Origin: Cryptomeria japonica
Taxonomy: Eukaryota > Streptophyta > Pinopsida > Cupressales > Cupressaceae
Direction: 5' to 3'
Assembly: GCF_030272615.1 (NCBI RefSeq)
Contig: NC_081414.1
Location: forward strand, 341,042,502-341,106,501
Length of the DNA stretch: 64,000 nt
A program made the translations under genes and the position numbers. The notes beneath the pieces were generated by a model. That model was not told the DNA's origin, made no database searches, and worked only from the letters and a program-made list of their open reading frames with translations. Positions 11,576 through 24,060 of the stretch are shown one piece after another; positions within the stretch are counted from its first letter, which is position 1; each line of letters begins with the position of its first letter.

Positions 11576-13745
11576 AAATAACATGTTACCCTTAGTATCA
11601 CTCTTCAAGTACACAACTATATATAAATTATTGGTATAATTTATGATTAATCAATAGTTAGTTGCTCTCTCTTGCTATCTTGTTCTAAACATTTAATTTA
11701 AGTCTAAATAGGAATTTATTTTATTATATAAATTAAAATAAATTTCAAATGCTTAAGTACTCTACAATAAACAAAATTTTAACTAGACAAAAATACAAGT
11801 TAAATTTATTCTAATATCTTTTAGTCAAATGTTATTTGTAATTACATACAAAGAAACAAATAATTAAAATTAAATTTTAACTTAATAAATAAATAATCTT
11901 GAAAAAAAAAGTAAGATAAATAAAATAAATTAAAAAATACAATATCTGATAAAAGAAGGTAACATTAAAAATGTTCTCATTAAAGAAAATAGTAATAAAA
12001 AAAAATATTTTAATTGTAAATACATGATTATTCTAAAATAACTAATATTTTAATAAGACAAATAATTATAAATTAAATTAATTTTAATAATTTTTAATTA
12101 TTATTTGTAATTTCATAAAAGGACATAAATAAAGGAAAAGATGAATTAGAATAAAGCTAATTATTTTTTTTTAATATTATTTTTTTTTTTTAGAAATTTA
12201 ATAATATATTTATTTTCCTATTTTTTGTTTTTCTTTATTAGAAACTTAGAAAACAAGATTAAATTTCTTAATAAAAGAAATAATATTCTTATTGGATTTT
12301 TTCCTCTAGGAACATTCTTTTTATAATTAATAATATTTAAATATGTATTTTTTAATTTTTTTTATCATAAAAGATATCTTTTTTTAAATTAATATAAATT
12401 TAAGTATGTGGTTGTGATACATTCTATAGTCTTGCATCCTTCTCCTCAAATTTGAATCGTTGATTTCACAAAGTAAGTGGAAAACTTCATATAGGGTATG
12501 CCTTCGGATAATAAAACAAATTATTATTATTATGGATTTTATATTTCTTAATTTTTTATTATGTTTTAAGATAATTAAGATAATTATTATTGGGAGGATA
12601 AGTTTAGATAAAGAAACATGTTTTTCTAAGGATAAAAAGTGTCTTTTTGAATAAGATAAGAGGAGATGCAATAAAACAATTTCTATAAAAAAAAATCTAA
12701 TGTTATGCCAAGTTTTCTATTTAAACAATGAATTGGTTTTCATTTGGGATGTAATCTTTGTTTTTAAGGGCAGCAATAAAACATAATCTGGAAGGAGAAA
12801 TCAGTAATTAGAGTCTAGTTTTGTTGGTAAAAGATATACTCTATAATGAGAAAAATATATTCTTATTTTCTTTGCGAAGACAAATCTAGTATATTTGTGG
12901 GCATAAAATAAATTGGTTGCAAAAAGAAAACTAGAATTATTGCATTTAGAGTATATTTAGTGCTTTGACCCTCTTTAAATGATAGATGTTTATATTGTTA
13001 CTCTCTAAAATCTGCATTTTTGTATTATTCCCACTGATATTTTCAATATGATTGTGAGTAAATAGCCATTATTAAGCATTGATTGACCTTTCTATGTCTT
13101 CATGTTTGATATCCTTATATGCTTATTATGAGAATCTTATATGCTTTCTTCTATATACTCATGAATACTCTTACAAACTTATGTATGTAGAGATCTGTGG
13201 TAGTATCAACTATGTTTCTAGTCTTGTATATTTCTTGAAAAGTTGAGTAAATTGAATTATGGTTCTAATTATTTTACAATTAATGGAGGTTTGATTGAAA
13301 ATAAGATCCTTGATAAGTTATCAAGTGCATGGATTGACGATATTATGCACATATATGCTCATGTAGGTTATGTATGCTTAATATATATTCTTATGTAACC
13401 ATGATGTTAAATTAGCTGAAAAATAGATATGTCATATTACACTATTCCATTACTCTTGCCAGATTTGCACTATTAGTCTACCTCATGTTGGGTCGAGCAT
13501 CTTTTGTATCATGAAAGATTTTGAGGAAGTGTAACTACTTAGTGGTAGGGCGATTATGCACTCTGACAATGTTCTCACCCTTGATGTGATTTTGGGAGAA
13601 ATTCTTGTCTCGATGGTTGTCATGAATTTTTTTTATGTAATTATTATAATGGACATGTAAAATATTTAATGTTTTATTTTATGTATTTTTCTATGAATTA
13701 TGTGAATTATGTTATTTTAAAATTATGGAGGCCATTAAAATTTCA
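11576..13745. other. AT-rich DNA, no gene
   Basis: Non-coding, strongly AT-rich to about 12700 and less so after that. No protein domain, RNA gene or clear repeat was recognised. Its right edge abuts the copia gag fragment, so it is the other half of the block interrupting that element. Confidence 0.6.
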
Positions 13746-13759
13746 AAGGCTGATAACTT

Positions 13760-14264
13760 ACCAATCAACATGTCTCTGATACAGGTTAAGATCTAAGCAC
13801 TTTAGCAGCTATATCTAATTCTTCCAACTTTCCATTGGCACATCTAATATTGATACTAATTCATTCACTTTCTACATAAAAGAAGTAATGATCTCATCTT
13901 CGCCCATCCTCAACGTCTCATACTTTCCTTTTAGGCTCTACAACTTATCAATCTTCACATATTTTTCTCCTTCATATAGGGTTTCCAACTTTTTCCATAT
14001 GTCATGAGCAATCTGCAATTCCATCACATTTGTCATTTCTGAATCACTTAGAGCACTCAATAGTGCTTCTTTAGCCTTGATACTATATTTTTCTTCCTTA
14101 ATCTCATATGGAGTTGAAGGATCATTCGCATGAATAGTATATTTGTCTTTAGTAACTTTCTAGTAATCTTTGCCAATGCATCTCAAGTGACACTTCATCT
14201 GGTTTTTCCAAAGAAAATAATTTGTTCCATCAAATCTTGGACTCTCCTTTTTGTAATTCGCCAT
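13760..14264 (-). pseudogene. Copia gag N-terminal fragment
   Basis: The minus strand starts at an ATG at 14264-14262 (MANYKKESPRFDGTNYFLWK) and continues with KVTKDKYTIHANDPSTPYE, IKAKEALLSALSDSEMTN and MWKKLETLYEGEKYV-like text (here DIWKKLETLYEG), the classic N-terminal copia gag (DUF4219/UBN2-like). At least three in-frame stops are present. It ends near IAAKVLRS, just before the segment that reappears at 8602, with roughly 30 residues missing between. The LTR lies immediately upstream. Confidence 0.85.
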
Positions 14265-14339
14265 CTCGAATCACCTCAATTTGTTAAACTTCTCAGAAGG
14301 AACCTTCTCTAAATATGAATTGATGAAAATAGGGCAAAC

Positions 14340-15701
14340 AACTGAGAGGTGGGGGTGAATCAATTGTCACCAAATTTTCTAGCAACTTACTTTAATCTCA
14401 GATCTGATAATTAACAGCAAAAGCATAAATCAACAACACAACATGAACACACATAACTCCAAGATTTTTGACATGGAAAACTTGGTCAAGGGAAAAACCA
14501 CGGTGGGAACCTACCCACAATATGATGATACCCTATTAGAAGTATATAAAATATTACAATGGGGAATGCACATGCATTCAAACACACTACCTAGAGCTCA
14601 CTACTAAAAAAAAACAAAGCGCAACAACATTGGGAAGACTCACTATCTTAAAAACACATTTGGATTACATCTGAAAGATCATGAACTAAGAAAATAGCAT
14701 CTCCTCATTCCTGGTTACAGTTGTAGTTAAGCACATATAATTTCACCTTCTCACACTTCTACTCTGCCTTTGAAAGATCAATTTATTATTCACACATATA
14801 GTCATCCACGACACAACACACACAATTACATGGATATTACATTTATTTATACATGACATCAACCTTGGATCAATATCATCAAGGTCAACTCAACATATAT
14901 CACCTAATTACAAAAATATGACCATGCACGCTACAATATCACATACAGACCAAAACAATGTTGGCTAAGATATAGCATGGACCTAAATCACCACCTCGAA
15001 TATGAAACACCTCCAAAAATTATATCTCAAACATCCACAACATACTACAAGAATCATGTCGACCAAGAACATGAAGAATACCACCAGACTAAAGAAAATC
15101 ATAAATAACTTGCTCACTGATCAATGCAAACCACCAATACGAATAGCACACAATCTAGAAACATCCACAAGCATCATGAATTACCACAACAACATCTGCA
15201 TCAATTCAAATTGCTAGAATCATCGTTGTCATCATATCGAACTTCAAGAACATTAATTGAGTTGACTATCAACTTGAAAAAATCAATTCCGAAGCTCCAA
15301 ATCACTCCACAAATCATGAACCAATTGAATTGAGGATACAAATAAATATCCCAAACATAATTCCAAATTGGTAAATCAAGATATTACAATGCAAAGCAAT
15401 GCAGATCAAAATATTGGACATTGGAAATACTAAACAACAGAAAAATTGACCATGTAACATAGATACTCATAACTCAATCAAATCTTCATGCAAACCTCTG
15501 AAAATCATACTAAATCAACTAGAGATATCACTCTACATACCCTTTAATCTGCAAACACTGATCATCAATATACAACAAAAACCAGCTAACTGAACTTCAC
15601 TGCAATATTGCACTAGATAGAGAAAATACGTTGACATCAATGACATCACATTTCTGAAATACACAGATATCTCATAAGCACATATTTGTAGCATACCAAC
15701 A
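14340..15701 (-). mobile_element. 5' LTR of the disrupted minus-strand copia element
   Basis: Read on the minus strand it begins TGTTGGTATGC at 15701 and ends near 14340 after a tract complementary to ctgagaggtgggggtgaatc. The internal block complementary to accacggtgggaacctaccc (14508) matches the conserved block of the LTR at 6515-7461. The copia gag start follows within 80 bp. The exact inner end is uncertain by about 20 bp, and no clean primer binding site was seen. Length is about 1.36 kb. Confidence 0.6.
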
Positions 15702-16275
15702 AGAATATCGAACAATATCTTGGTTGTGAATTTGTTTAGTTCTTTATACCTAACCTTCTTGTTTCTTGATTGGGGCCTTGTGTCTATCTCTTAGATATGG
15801 GTTCCACATGGTTGGATGGCATTGATTTTTCATCCATTGGGAATATATTTTGGTGGACTTGCTCGTGTGTGGTTGGATGGACCTTTACCATGTGTTTTTC
15901 AATATCTTCATATTTCAGTTGTGAGATGATTTACCATTATATTGTCATTTGTAATATATCTTCTTGAAATGATGTAAAAGATTATGTTACTATTTATTTG
16001 TATTGGTAACTGTAAAAGATATTTTTTATTATTCCAAGTGGAAAGTGTTGTAATATATTTATTCATATCAATGGATGTCTTGCAAGTAAATGTAATTATA
16101 TGAATTACATATATGCTCTTATTTCTAAATAAATATTATCACAGGAATATTTCATTTGGTGTTTTAAAATGAACTTAGTAAATATCTTAATGTGATGAGT
16201 TATGTGGTTAACATATGATAGTGAGTGTTGTTAGTAGCGATGTTAGGGAACCCTTAGAGTTATATTATGTGATGT
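15702..16275. other. Flanking DNA between two elements, no gene
   Basis: AT-rich non-coding sequence. Its last five bases, gatgt (16271-16275), are the left target-site duplication of the large gypsy element. The pre-insertion locus continued at 39205. Confidence 0.7.
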
Positions 16276-17514
16276 TGAAGAGGGGAAAAACAACAAATCA
16301 ATATTCAATGGTTATATTAAAATAAATCATTCAAAACTTAAAAGAAAACCATTTATGCCTCGCTATTTTTACCTTCTCCTTCGGATTGGGCTTGATGAAG
16401 TGAAGATGTGCCCTTCTTGATTGGTGTGGATTTCTCTCCAAGATGCACAAAAAAGATAAAAGGGATAGAGTGATAGGTGCCTAAGTGATGGATATGGACT
16501 CTAAATGGATAATTGACTATAATGGTGATGCTCTTAATGGATTTCTAAAGCTAAAATGACAGCATGAGATTCATTGACTTGGAGATGGAAAATGAAGGGG
16601 AGGAGACCCCAATTTATATATTTGAGAGAGGATGAATGGATGGTCAATATTGAATGGAAATGGAGGGTTGAGATTGAAGGAGAGGGAGCACATGGATTGA
16701 GAGTATATGAGGTGACAAGTGTGGAGACCAATAGATTTTCCATAAAGGCATTTCTTGTCTCCACACTCCACAATGTACATGGGGAAGATATCCCCAAGTA
16801 CATTGGGAAAATAAAAAAGGAATTAAAAATTTCTTGGGGGATGGATGAGGAATTAAAAATTCCTAAATAATGAAATGCATGGGGAAAGGGAATGAGAAAA
16901 GGAATTTAAAATTCCTTGGGAAGGTGAGAGGCATGGGGTAGTGTGAGATTTTTTGAAATCCTTGAAATGAACCAATTGAGTGTATTTAAGGTGGAAGGTG
17001 AGAAGGGGACTAGCAGATTTAGCCATAAATGGCTATGAGTTGACTTGGTGGCTAATCATGGGGATTAACCACAAGAAAATAATTTAAAAAGGTGATTAGG
17101 TGAGATAATGAGAAATTAGGGGACAAGTGGGATTTCTAGGAGGATTTGACAAGAGGAGAGAGAATGAGTAGGGGAATTTAAAATTGAAGAATAATGTTAA
17201 GCATGATTATGAGGGATTCTAGAAGAATTAATTAAGGTAATGGAGGATTTAGGAAAGTGATTTGTAGGAATCACTTGATTTAGCTAATTAATTTGGATTA
17301 ATTAACTAAGGGGATTTTAGAAGAAATAGATAATTATATAACCTTAGAAGAATAGGTAATAATTGATTTATCAATTATCTGGACTATAGTGATAGGATTA
17401 ATTAAATTTAATTAATACTGAGAAGAATAAAGGCTAGCATAATTAAATTAATTAATTATGTAGAAAGGATAAAATTAATTAAATATTTAATTTAATTAAT
17501 TTTGGACGTCTACA
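16276..17514 (-). repeat. 3' LTR of the gypsy element
   Basis: The minus strand starts tgtagacgtccaaaattaat at 17514 and ends ccctcttca at 16276. It aligns along its whole length with 37922-39199, apart from small indels including a gap of about 27 bp near 16410 relative to the other copy. It is preceded by the polypurine tract. Confidence 0.93.
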
Positions 17515-17530
17515 TTTCACCCCTCTTTTA
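17515..17530 (-). other. Polypurine tract of the gypsy element
   Basis: The minus strand reads taaaagaggggtgaaa directly before the LTR start tgtagacg. This is the expected primer site for plus-strand DNA synthesis and confirms minus orientation. Confidence 0.85.
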
Positions 17531-17778
17531 CACAATGACAAAATTGGCAGTGGGTAAAAGACAGAAGAAGAGAATGGCCTAGTGTGAAAACGTGGGTGGT
17601 ATATGCCCCCTTGAGAATTTTTCGGCAATTTTTGAATTTTTTTTTGAAAAATTATGGAAAAAAAAGGAGATGACGGGAGGAGGAAGAAAATGAGATAGGA
17701 AGAGAAGGAAATAGTGAAGAAAAAAGATAAATCAATGAATAGGGAGGAAGGACAAGGAAATGGGGCCACTAGGGACCC

Positions 17779-17786
17779 TATATAAG
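17779..17786 (+). promoter_or_regulatory. TATA box of the antisense mobile-domain ORF
   Basis: tatataag lies in the GC-richer context gggaccctatataagccacacgagg, about 79 bp before the ATG at 17865 and pointing away from the 3' LTR. Its position suggests the cargo ORF has its own core promoter and is not read from the LTR. Transcription start not verified. Confidence 0.55.
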
Positions 17787-17864
17787 CCACACGAGGACCA
17801 AGGAGGGGTCATTGTCACATACACCTATTGGAGAATAGAGAGCACATATCCCTTGGAGAGAGAG

Positions 17865-20308
17865 ATGGCACGTGTTCCCATTCATGAGAACCATGTGGAG
17901 AGGGTACAACAACATGAGAGACCAGCTCAGTATGGCCCACCGATACGTACTCTGGACCCACTCAGTGATTTGGTAGAATAAGATGGATTTTAGGGCTAAA
18001 AATAGGGTTTAAAAGGGTAGCACAGTAGAGGTAGTGATTGTCATTTTAGTGCTACCTCCTTAGATTAGTGCATGCACTCACGATGCTAGGGTTGAATTGG
18101 CTAGAATAAGAGAGAATTGGGATAGAATATGAGGGCTAATGAAGTGGATTAACTAGGTGCAGGAGGATCTAGGACCACTCACATCACGTGAGCACTGACC
18201 AGCCACCATGAGGTTATACAAGAAGATGAGTGGAAAATATTAAGCATGGTTGGTTTGGGTTTTGTTGGCCAATTGTAGAGGATTAGGGCTCATACAACCA
18301 TGATAACTGCATTAGTGGAGAGATGGGACAACATTACCTGTACCTTTCACCTACCTACAAAAGAGGCCTCTATCACTTTACTTGATGTCTGGAGGATCTT
18401 GAAGATCCCCATCCATGGCATTATTCTAAATTACCTATTAGACGTAGCAGAGTACTACCTTCACCAAGTGTGTGAGTATGATAAGTTGCCTATGGATGGG
18501 ACACAATTACATCTTGTGTGGGTGATGCAGATTAAGCACATTCCACTCCTAGTGCTTTTTATTTGTGGATTGACCAACGAACGAGTGTTGTCAAATCTCG
18601 GTGTTCATGGCTTCCCGATAGGATGGAGCAGGTGTGTGTACTATATGTTACATGCTTGTATGGAATATGCATGGGGAGCGGCTATGCTAGGGTATTTGTA
18701 CCATGACATGCATTTGGTTTTGTATCGAGTGTATCAGAGTCTTTTTGCAAGAGTGACTCTATTGTATGTATGGGCATAGGAGCACATTGCGGTGACACGA
18801 CCAATGGGGGTAAAGGATAGGCGGTGACAGATCCCATATGTGGACCAGTATAGGGAGTTGCTCCACTATACCAAGATTGGAGTGATATGGTTTTGGAGGA
18901 GGGTCTTCGATGAGCTGATGTTATTTACATGGAGACCCTATTTGGATTGTGAGAGGTGGAGAGAAGATTGGTAGCTGCACTAGGAACAATCAAAGATGTG
19001 GTTATTTGGTACATTTGTAAATGTCATTGAGAACTATGTGCCACATCAAGTGGCTCAATAGTTTGGGGATATTTAGGATACAGTGGAGCCTGAGAAGTTC
19101 TATCCAAGAATCACTTGAGAGATCAAGGTATGGGGGAAGGCTATTAGCCCTTTGGAGGTTCAAGTGCTAGGGTGTGGGATGAGTGGAGGGAGGTGGGGGA
19201 TAATGCAGGCATGATTGATGCATATAGGGGGTGGTGGGAGGCTCACTTTCCAGTGTGACTCGATGTTCCCAGAGTTATGGATGAGGATGAGCTATGTCCA
19301 TCGATTGATGAGGTCATAGGGGGAGAGGAAGAGGGTCCTGTAGATACGGAAGAAGTGGTAGGGGAAGGGGATGGAGGCCAGCAATAGAGGAGGGGAGGGG
19401 TGAGGAGAGGACAAGGAGGTAGTCGGTGCCACTACGGGTTCGGCCACTAGTCGCATAGATTGAACATATTGGAGGAGAGGGGGAGGGAGGGGATGGTGGT
19501 GGTCAGTCGATGGACATCCCAAATATAAAGGTACAGGGTAAGGGAGCACCAGTATAGTATAATTTTAGGGGGCAGCAAAGGATAGGGTGTCAAGGGATGA
19601 GTACGATAGGGTCATATGAGAGAGGGATGGTGCTCGAGAGAGGGTTAGGAGTCTGGAGGATGAGTTGTAGGGATTAGATGCTACCAAGGAGAGATATAGG
19701 AGGGCGGAGGAGATACAGGTGGAGCGAGTGAGGGTGGACAACCTACAAATAGAGGTGACATGACTGAGGAGAGAGGCAAATGACCTGGTGGAGAGCTTAG
19801 AGGCGGCTTGGGCAAAGGTGGTATCTTTGAGGGAGGAGATGGATGAGACTGACTGACTCTTAGATGAGACCAAGAGTGGGTGAGCCATTGAGATGGAGAT
19901 GATGGATGGAGAGATGGAAGCTCTCTGCACTTGGCTAAGCATAGTAGAGACAGATGTAGGGAGGTTATGAGTATAGCAAGATGTAGCCCATCGATTATTA
20001 GAGCCCAAAGGGTTCTCACAGGTGTTTAGTGAGTTTACTAGATACAAGGGCAGGGCTGAGATATCAGCTAGGGAGGAAACCTGCTATAGAGGCTTGTACC
20101 ATGGAGTGGTGTTGGCAGAGTAGAGAGCTACATCTTACATCGAGGGTGTGCAATCTCACAGGATGCAGAGTCAGCATCAAACCCAGAGCTAGTAGATAGG
20201 AGGATTAGTGACTATGAGGCCACCTAAAGGGGATGCAGGACCATCAGGAGGTACAGTTGAGAGAGGAGATGGGGATGAGGAGATAGGGAGTGTGGGTTAG
20301 CCCTGGTG
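17865..20308 (+). pseudogene. Plant mobile domain (PMD, aminotransferase-like) plus coiled-coil protein, decayed cargo ORF
   Basis: The sequence from about 18230 gives LITALVERW-type text (here MITALVERWDNITCTFHLP) followed by ASITLLDVWRILKIPIHG, the hallmark opening of the plant mobile domain known from MAIN/MAIL1 proteins and many plant transposons. The domain continues through a Trp-rich segment (FTWRPYLDCERW, FGTFVNVIENYVPHQVAQ) to about 19110. An acidic/Gly-rich linker follows, then a coiled coil at about 19570-20050 with repeated Arg/Glu heptads (SLEDEL, LREEMDETD). At least a dozen stops, many where Trp, Gln or Arg is expected, show it is dead. An intron between 17980 and 18240 is possible. 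It runs opposite to gag-pol, between integrase and the 3' LTR. Biochemical role unknown. Confidence 0.75.
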
Positions 20309-22291
20309 TATGTGACATTTTATTTTGACCCTTCAGGGGGTTTATATCATTGTACCTTGATTGACACATCCTATTGATTTTTTATATGAGATATGATTTT
20401 TGGCAGCATATATGCATGTATAGACTTTATTATGGAATTTGATGGACTTTGATTATTATTTTATTTATGATGATGGTATGATTATTGATTTTATGTGCTT
20501 CATGTGATGGATATTATTTGACTTACCTGTGATGCAGGATGGATGCCTATATGTATATATGTGATGTTGCTGACATGTTTGTGGATGATGCATATTTTAT
20601 CTATGATGGTGCTAACATGTTTATGGATGCAAGATGCATGTGGATGATAGGATGTGCATGTTTTTGGATTTTTATGTGATGAGATCTGAAGAAGATATCC
20701 CTAAGGCTGCGATCTTTGAGACCAAATTGATAATCTGTCAAAAAAAATCCCAACCCAAAATTTCTAATCATCACGTTGCAAGTACATATTTTTACCTTTT
20801 AGGCTATTAAATTTCTTATCATTTTCATTGTAGATAGATGATGCCTTTGTATACAAATTGTGGAGATTAATGAAATATTCCAAATTGAATGATAACTAAA
20901 TGCAAAGGGTAATGTAATAATAAATCAAACCCTCTAGCCATCTAATGGCTTCCATGACCATTCGCATAAAAAATTAATGAGTGGGATCCGGATGCATGAT
21001 GTGTTGAGTAAGTTATCAAAATGTGATTATTTTTAAATGTTTTATATTGAATGGTGTGATTATTAATGAATGCAATTCTATATGAGGTACTAATGTTTGA
21101 ATGGGCTTTAATTAACCTTATTATGAACCTAAGATGTGTGATTGTGAACATGCATGACAAATACATTTCTATAGGCAGTCATGATTGTATGTACCAATTT
21201 GCATGTTTGCAATGAATAATGCAACTAAATGCTACTAAATGAACAAAATGGTAAAGTGATCATGCAACTTAAATGGACAATGCGATTAATGTTAGATGAT
21301 AATACATAATGAAGTGATTTTTTTGGAATGTGCCAACCATAGTACAACAACATAGGGTTAAAATAAATTAAGAAAGTGAATAAATTGAGGTCTCCAAAGT
21401 GTATATTGGTGGAATGAAATGCAGATGATGGAATGGAAGGTATTTGTTGTTGTGCAAAATGTGGAGAGCAATCCCTATTTTTATTTTTCCAAGGATAGCC
21501 TACACCACTGATTATAGGAGTCAGGATGTTATAAAAAATCCAAGGCATGGACTGACTCTCAGACAAACAAGAATCTTTAATATGCAATTGTGTAAACATC
21601 ATATAGATGTAGGTATAGGGTTGCAGGTTTGTACAGGAAAGACCTTCAAACACACCATGCCACAAAAAGCATAACCTAGTATGTCCCAACCTGTAACATA
21701 CTAGGATATAGATTGAACCTAGTAGCCATGAGTAGGAGCATTCATAGGAAAAAGTGATGCAAATCAAAGCAAACTGACCAAATCATGCAAGAAAAATGCA
21801 CAGGGCCAACTGACATCTCTTGCCAAGAGTAGGACTTAGGATTTAGATAGGTTTCTTGATAGGGGAAGGATGCATCCCAATGGGCAAGAGTGATTGATTG
21901 ATCTAAACAAGTGATAGAGAGTGGACACATGAATGCAGATGTGGTACTTGACTATGAGAGACTTGATGGAGTACATATGGATGGATGTTTGGATAACATG
22001 CAAGTGAGGAAGAAGCACAATCTCAGGACTCAGGATTAAGCTCAACGTGACAAGTGAAAGATCAATTTGATGGGATGATCCTTATTCACGATTCAGGCAA
22101 AGTCTCATTATCATATACCGGGGGGAATGGATAACCAACCTGCTGAGGATAGTTTGGTGGGAAAAGTGAGTAGGGTTATTGCAGAGGATACTAAAATGAA
22201 TCATGACATCTATGGAGGTGGTCAAGAGCACCTTGTTCCTTTTCCTTTTGTTGGGGGGGATGGTAGGGTCATCAGATCAATTTTCTTGATA
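20309..22291. other. 3' region of the gypsy element, no gene recognised
   Basis: This is AT-rich to neutral sequence with many gatg/atgg steps around 20400-20680, probably the 3' UTR of the antisense ORF followed by untranslated element DNA. A 180-codon minus-strand frame (21767-21225) matches nothing I know and lacks coding bias. Confidence 0.6.
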
Positions 22292-22555
22292 GAATGAAGG
22301 AGATAACTGGTAGCAGTCAGGGGGATGGATGCTATGAGAGAAGGTTTATGTCATGGCATGGATTAAAGAATGAAGGAGACAACTAGTAGCGATGAAGGGG
22401 ATGAATACTGTGAGAGAAGCTTTATGTAGTGGCGTAGATTAAAGAATGGAGGAGATAATAGGAAGTGGTCAAGGGGATGGATGCTATGAGAGAAGTTTTA
22501 TGCAGTGGCATGGATTAAAGAATGAAGTAGACAACTGGCTGCAGGAGAGTAGGTG
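22292..22555 (+). repeat. 76-bp tandem repeat, about 3.4 copies
   Basis: Units begin with gaatgaaggaga or gaatggaggaga at 22292, 22368, 22444 and 22520, a constant spacing of 76 bp. Each holds a gatgctatgagagaag-like centre and ends in tggattaaa. The array lies in the untranslated 3' region downstream of integrase, where Tat-group elements are known to carry variable tandem repeats. Confidence 0.9.
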
Positions 22556-22964
22556 GAATGTGGAGGGGTATGTAAGGTCATGTAATGACTCATGTCACAT
22601 CAGAGAATATTGGCACAATGAATTTGATTCCTTGAGTCATGTTGGTTAATTTCACATACTTTAATTAGTTGTCTCCACATATATCAATTCACCACCTTCA
22701 ATTTAGAGCACAACGAAACATCCTGCATAGATGTTTCTAGCCTTGGGTGTTGGGTGGGGAAGATAGAGTCTAACTTGATAGATGATGGATCCTGATTATT
22801 TACCTTAATGTTTGTAAACAGGTTTTCACCAAGGTAATTTCCCATAGCATCATGAAGTGGTTTTCACTAATAGACGAATTGATTTTTATTTACTTTTCTA
22901 CTTTTTCTTTTTCATTTCTTTTTTGTATTTTACCAAAAAAAAAATTATTATTTTATGTTTTTAG
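22556..22964. other. Spacer between integrase end and tandem array
   Basis: About 400 bp of non-coding element DNA, including a T-rich and A-rich stretch near 22880-22950. Nothing else was seen. Confidence 0.5.
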
Positions 22965-24060
22965 ACAACTGGTGACCTTCTGAGGACTTAGGCATAGAAT
23001 CTCTTTAGGTGCATGATATTCATAGACTCCTCCAAGCGATCACCTTCAGGATTAGCCAACTGATATGTGCCTAATCTATATTTTGTTGTGATCGCATAAG
23101 GTCCAAGCCAATTAGGCTCAAACTTGCCTTTATTTTCTCTTTCCTGAAGGTGTTTCTGATTTTCCATAAAGACAAGATCAACAACTTCAAATTCCTAGGT
23201 TCTGACTTTCTTGGTGTAGCTCAAGCATAAGCAATTTTGATATACCCAGAGATGGTTCAAGGCCTTGAGACATCTTTCATACAATAATTCTAGCTCTTGT
23301 AGCTTGGAAACTCTATATTCCTCATCAGGGAGGATATTATGTCCCAATACCCTTAGAGATGGGATATCGATCTCAAGGGGAAGGACAACTTCAGAGCCAA
23401 AGACAAGGGAATATGGAGTGGTGCCTGTGGGTGTGTAGATGGAGGTGCGGTAAGCCCACAAAGTAGGATGGAGTTGGAGATTCCAATCACAGCTAGCTTC
23501 ATTGATTATATTTTTAAGGATTTTGATTAGAGTTTTATTAGAAGCCTCAGCTTGACTGTTACCTTGTGGGTAATATGGGGTGGAGAAGCGGTGATGGATA
23601 TCAAACTTATGGAAGAGCTCTTTAACATCCTGATTCTTGAAAGGTTTTCCATTATATATGATAACTTTGGGGATTCCATAGCGACAGATTAAGTAGTTTA
23701 GAATGAATTTAGAGATTTACTTCCTAGTGGTGAAGGTAAGAGGGATGGCCTCGACTCACTTGATGAAGTATTCAATGGCGGTGATAAATTTATGACCGTT
23801 GGAGGATGTAGGGTGGATTTTCCCAATGAGATCAAGACCCCAGTGTGAGAAGGGCCAAGGTGTGATAAAAGGCTGCAAATCCTATGATGGAGTGTGAATC
23901 TTGTTACCATGCTTCTGACAAGGGATACATTTATTCACATAATTATATGCATCTTCCTCCATTGTAGGTCATTAGTATCTCATTCGCAAGAGATTTTTAG
24001 CCAAAGTGAGACCACTTGAGTGTGCCCTATAGATACCCTCATGCACTTCACACAGTGCTC
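22965..24060 (-). pseudogene. Gypsy integrase, decayed and catalytically altered
   Basis: The minus strand gives the HHCC zinc domain (VHEGIYRAHSSG then CIPCQKHG, about 24050-23910), the catalytic core with SHWGLDLIGK (first Asp), VIIYNGKPFKN where the second catalytic Asp of the usual T-D-N-G is Tyr, and QGNSQAEASNKTL carrying the Glu. A typical RTSIYTPTGTTPYSLVFG segment and the C-terminal FEPNWLGPYAI and MHLKRFYA end the polyprotein near 22965. No chromodomain is seen, as expected for the Tat group. Several stops are present. Integrase inserts the cDNA; this copy could not. Confidence 0.88.

Noticed and set aside
9550-11614. Long minus-strand reading frames of Ser/Leu/Ile/Tyr and plus-strand Arg/Glu/Asp frames
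   Set aside because: They are translations of the GA/GATA repeat, exist in several frames at once and have no domain or codon bias.
19292-20047. Minus-strand Ser/Pro-rich frames of up to 160 codons
   Set aside because: Antisense of the coiled-coil part of the mobile-domain ORF.
21225-21767. 180-codon minus-strand frame in the gypsy 3' region
   Set aside because: No recognisable domain and hydrophobic random composition; it lies in untranslated element DNA.
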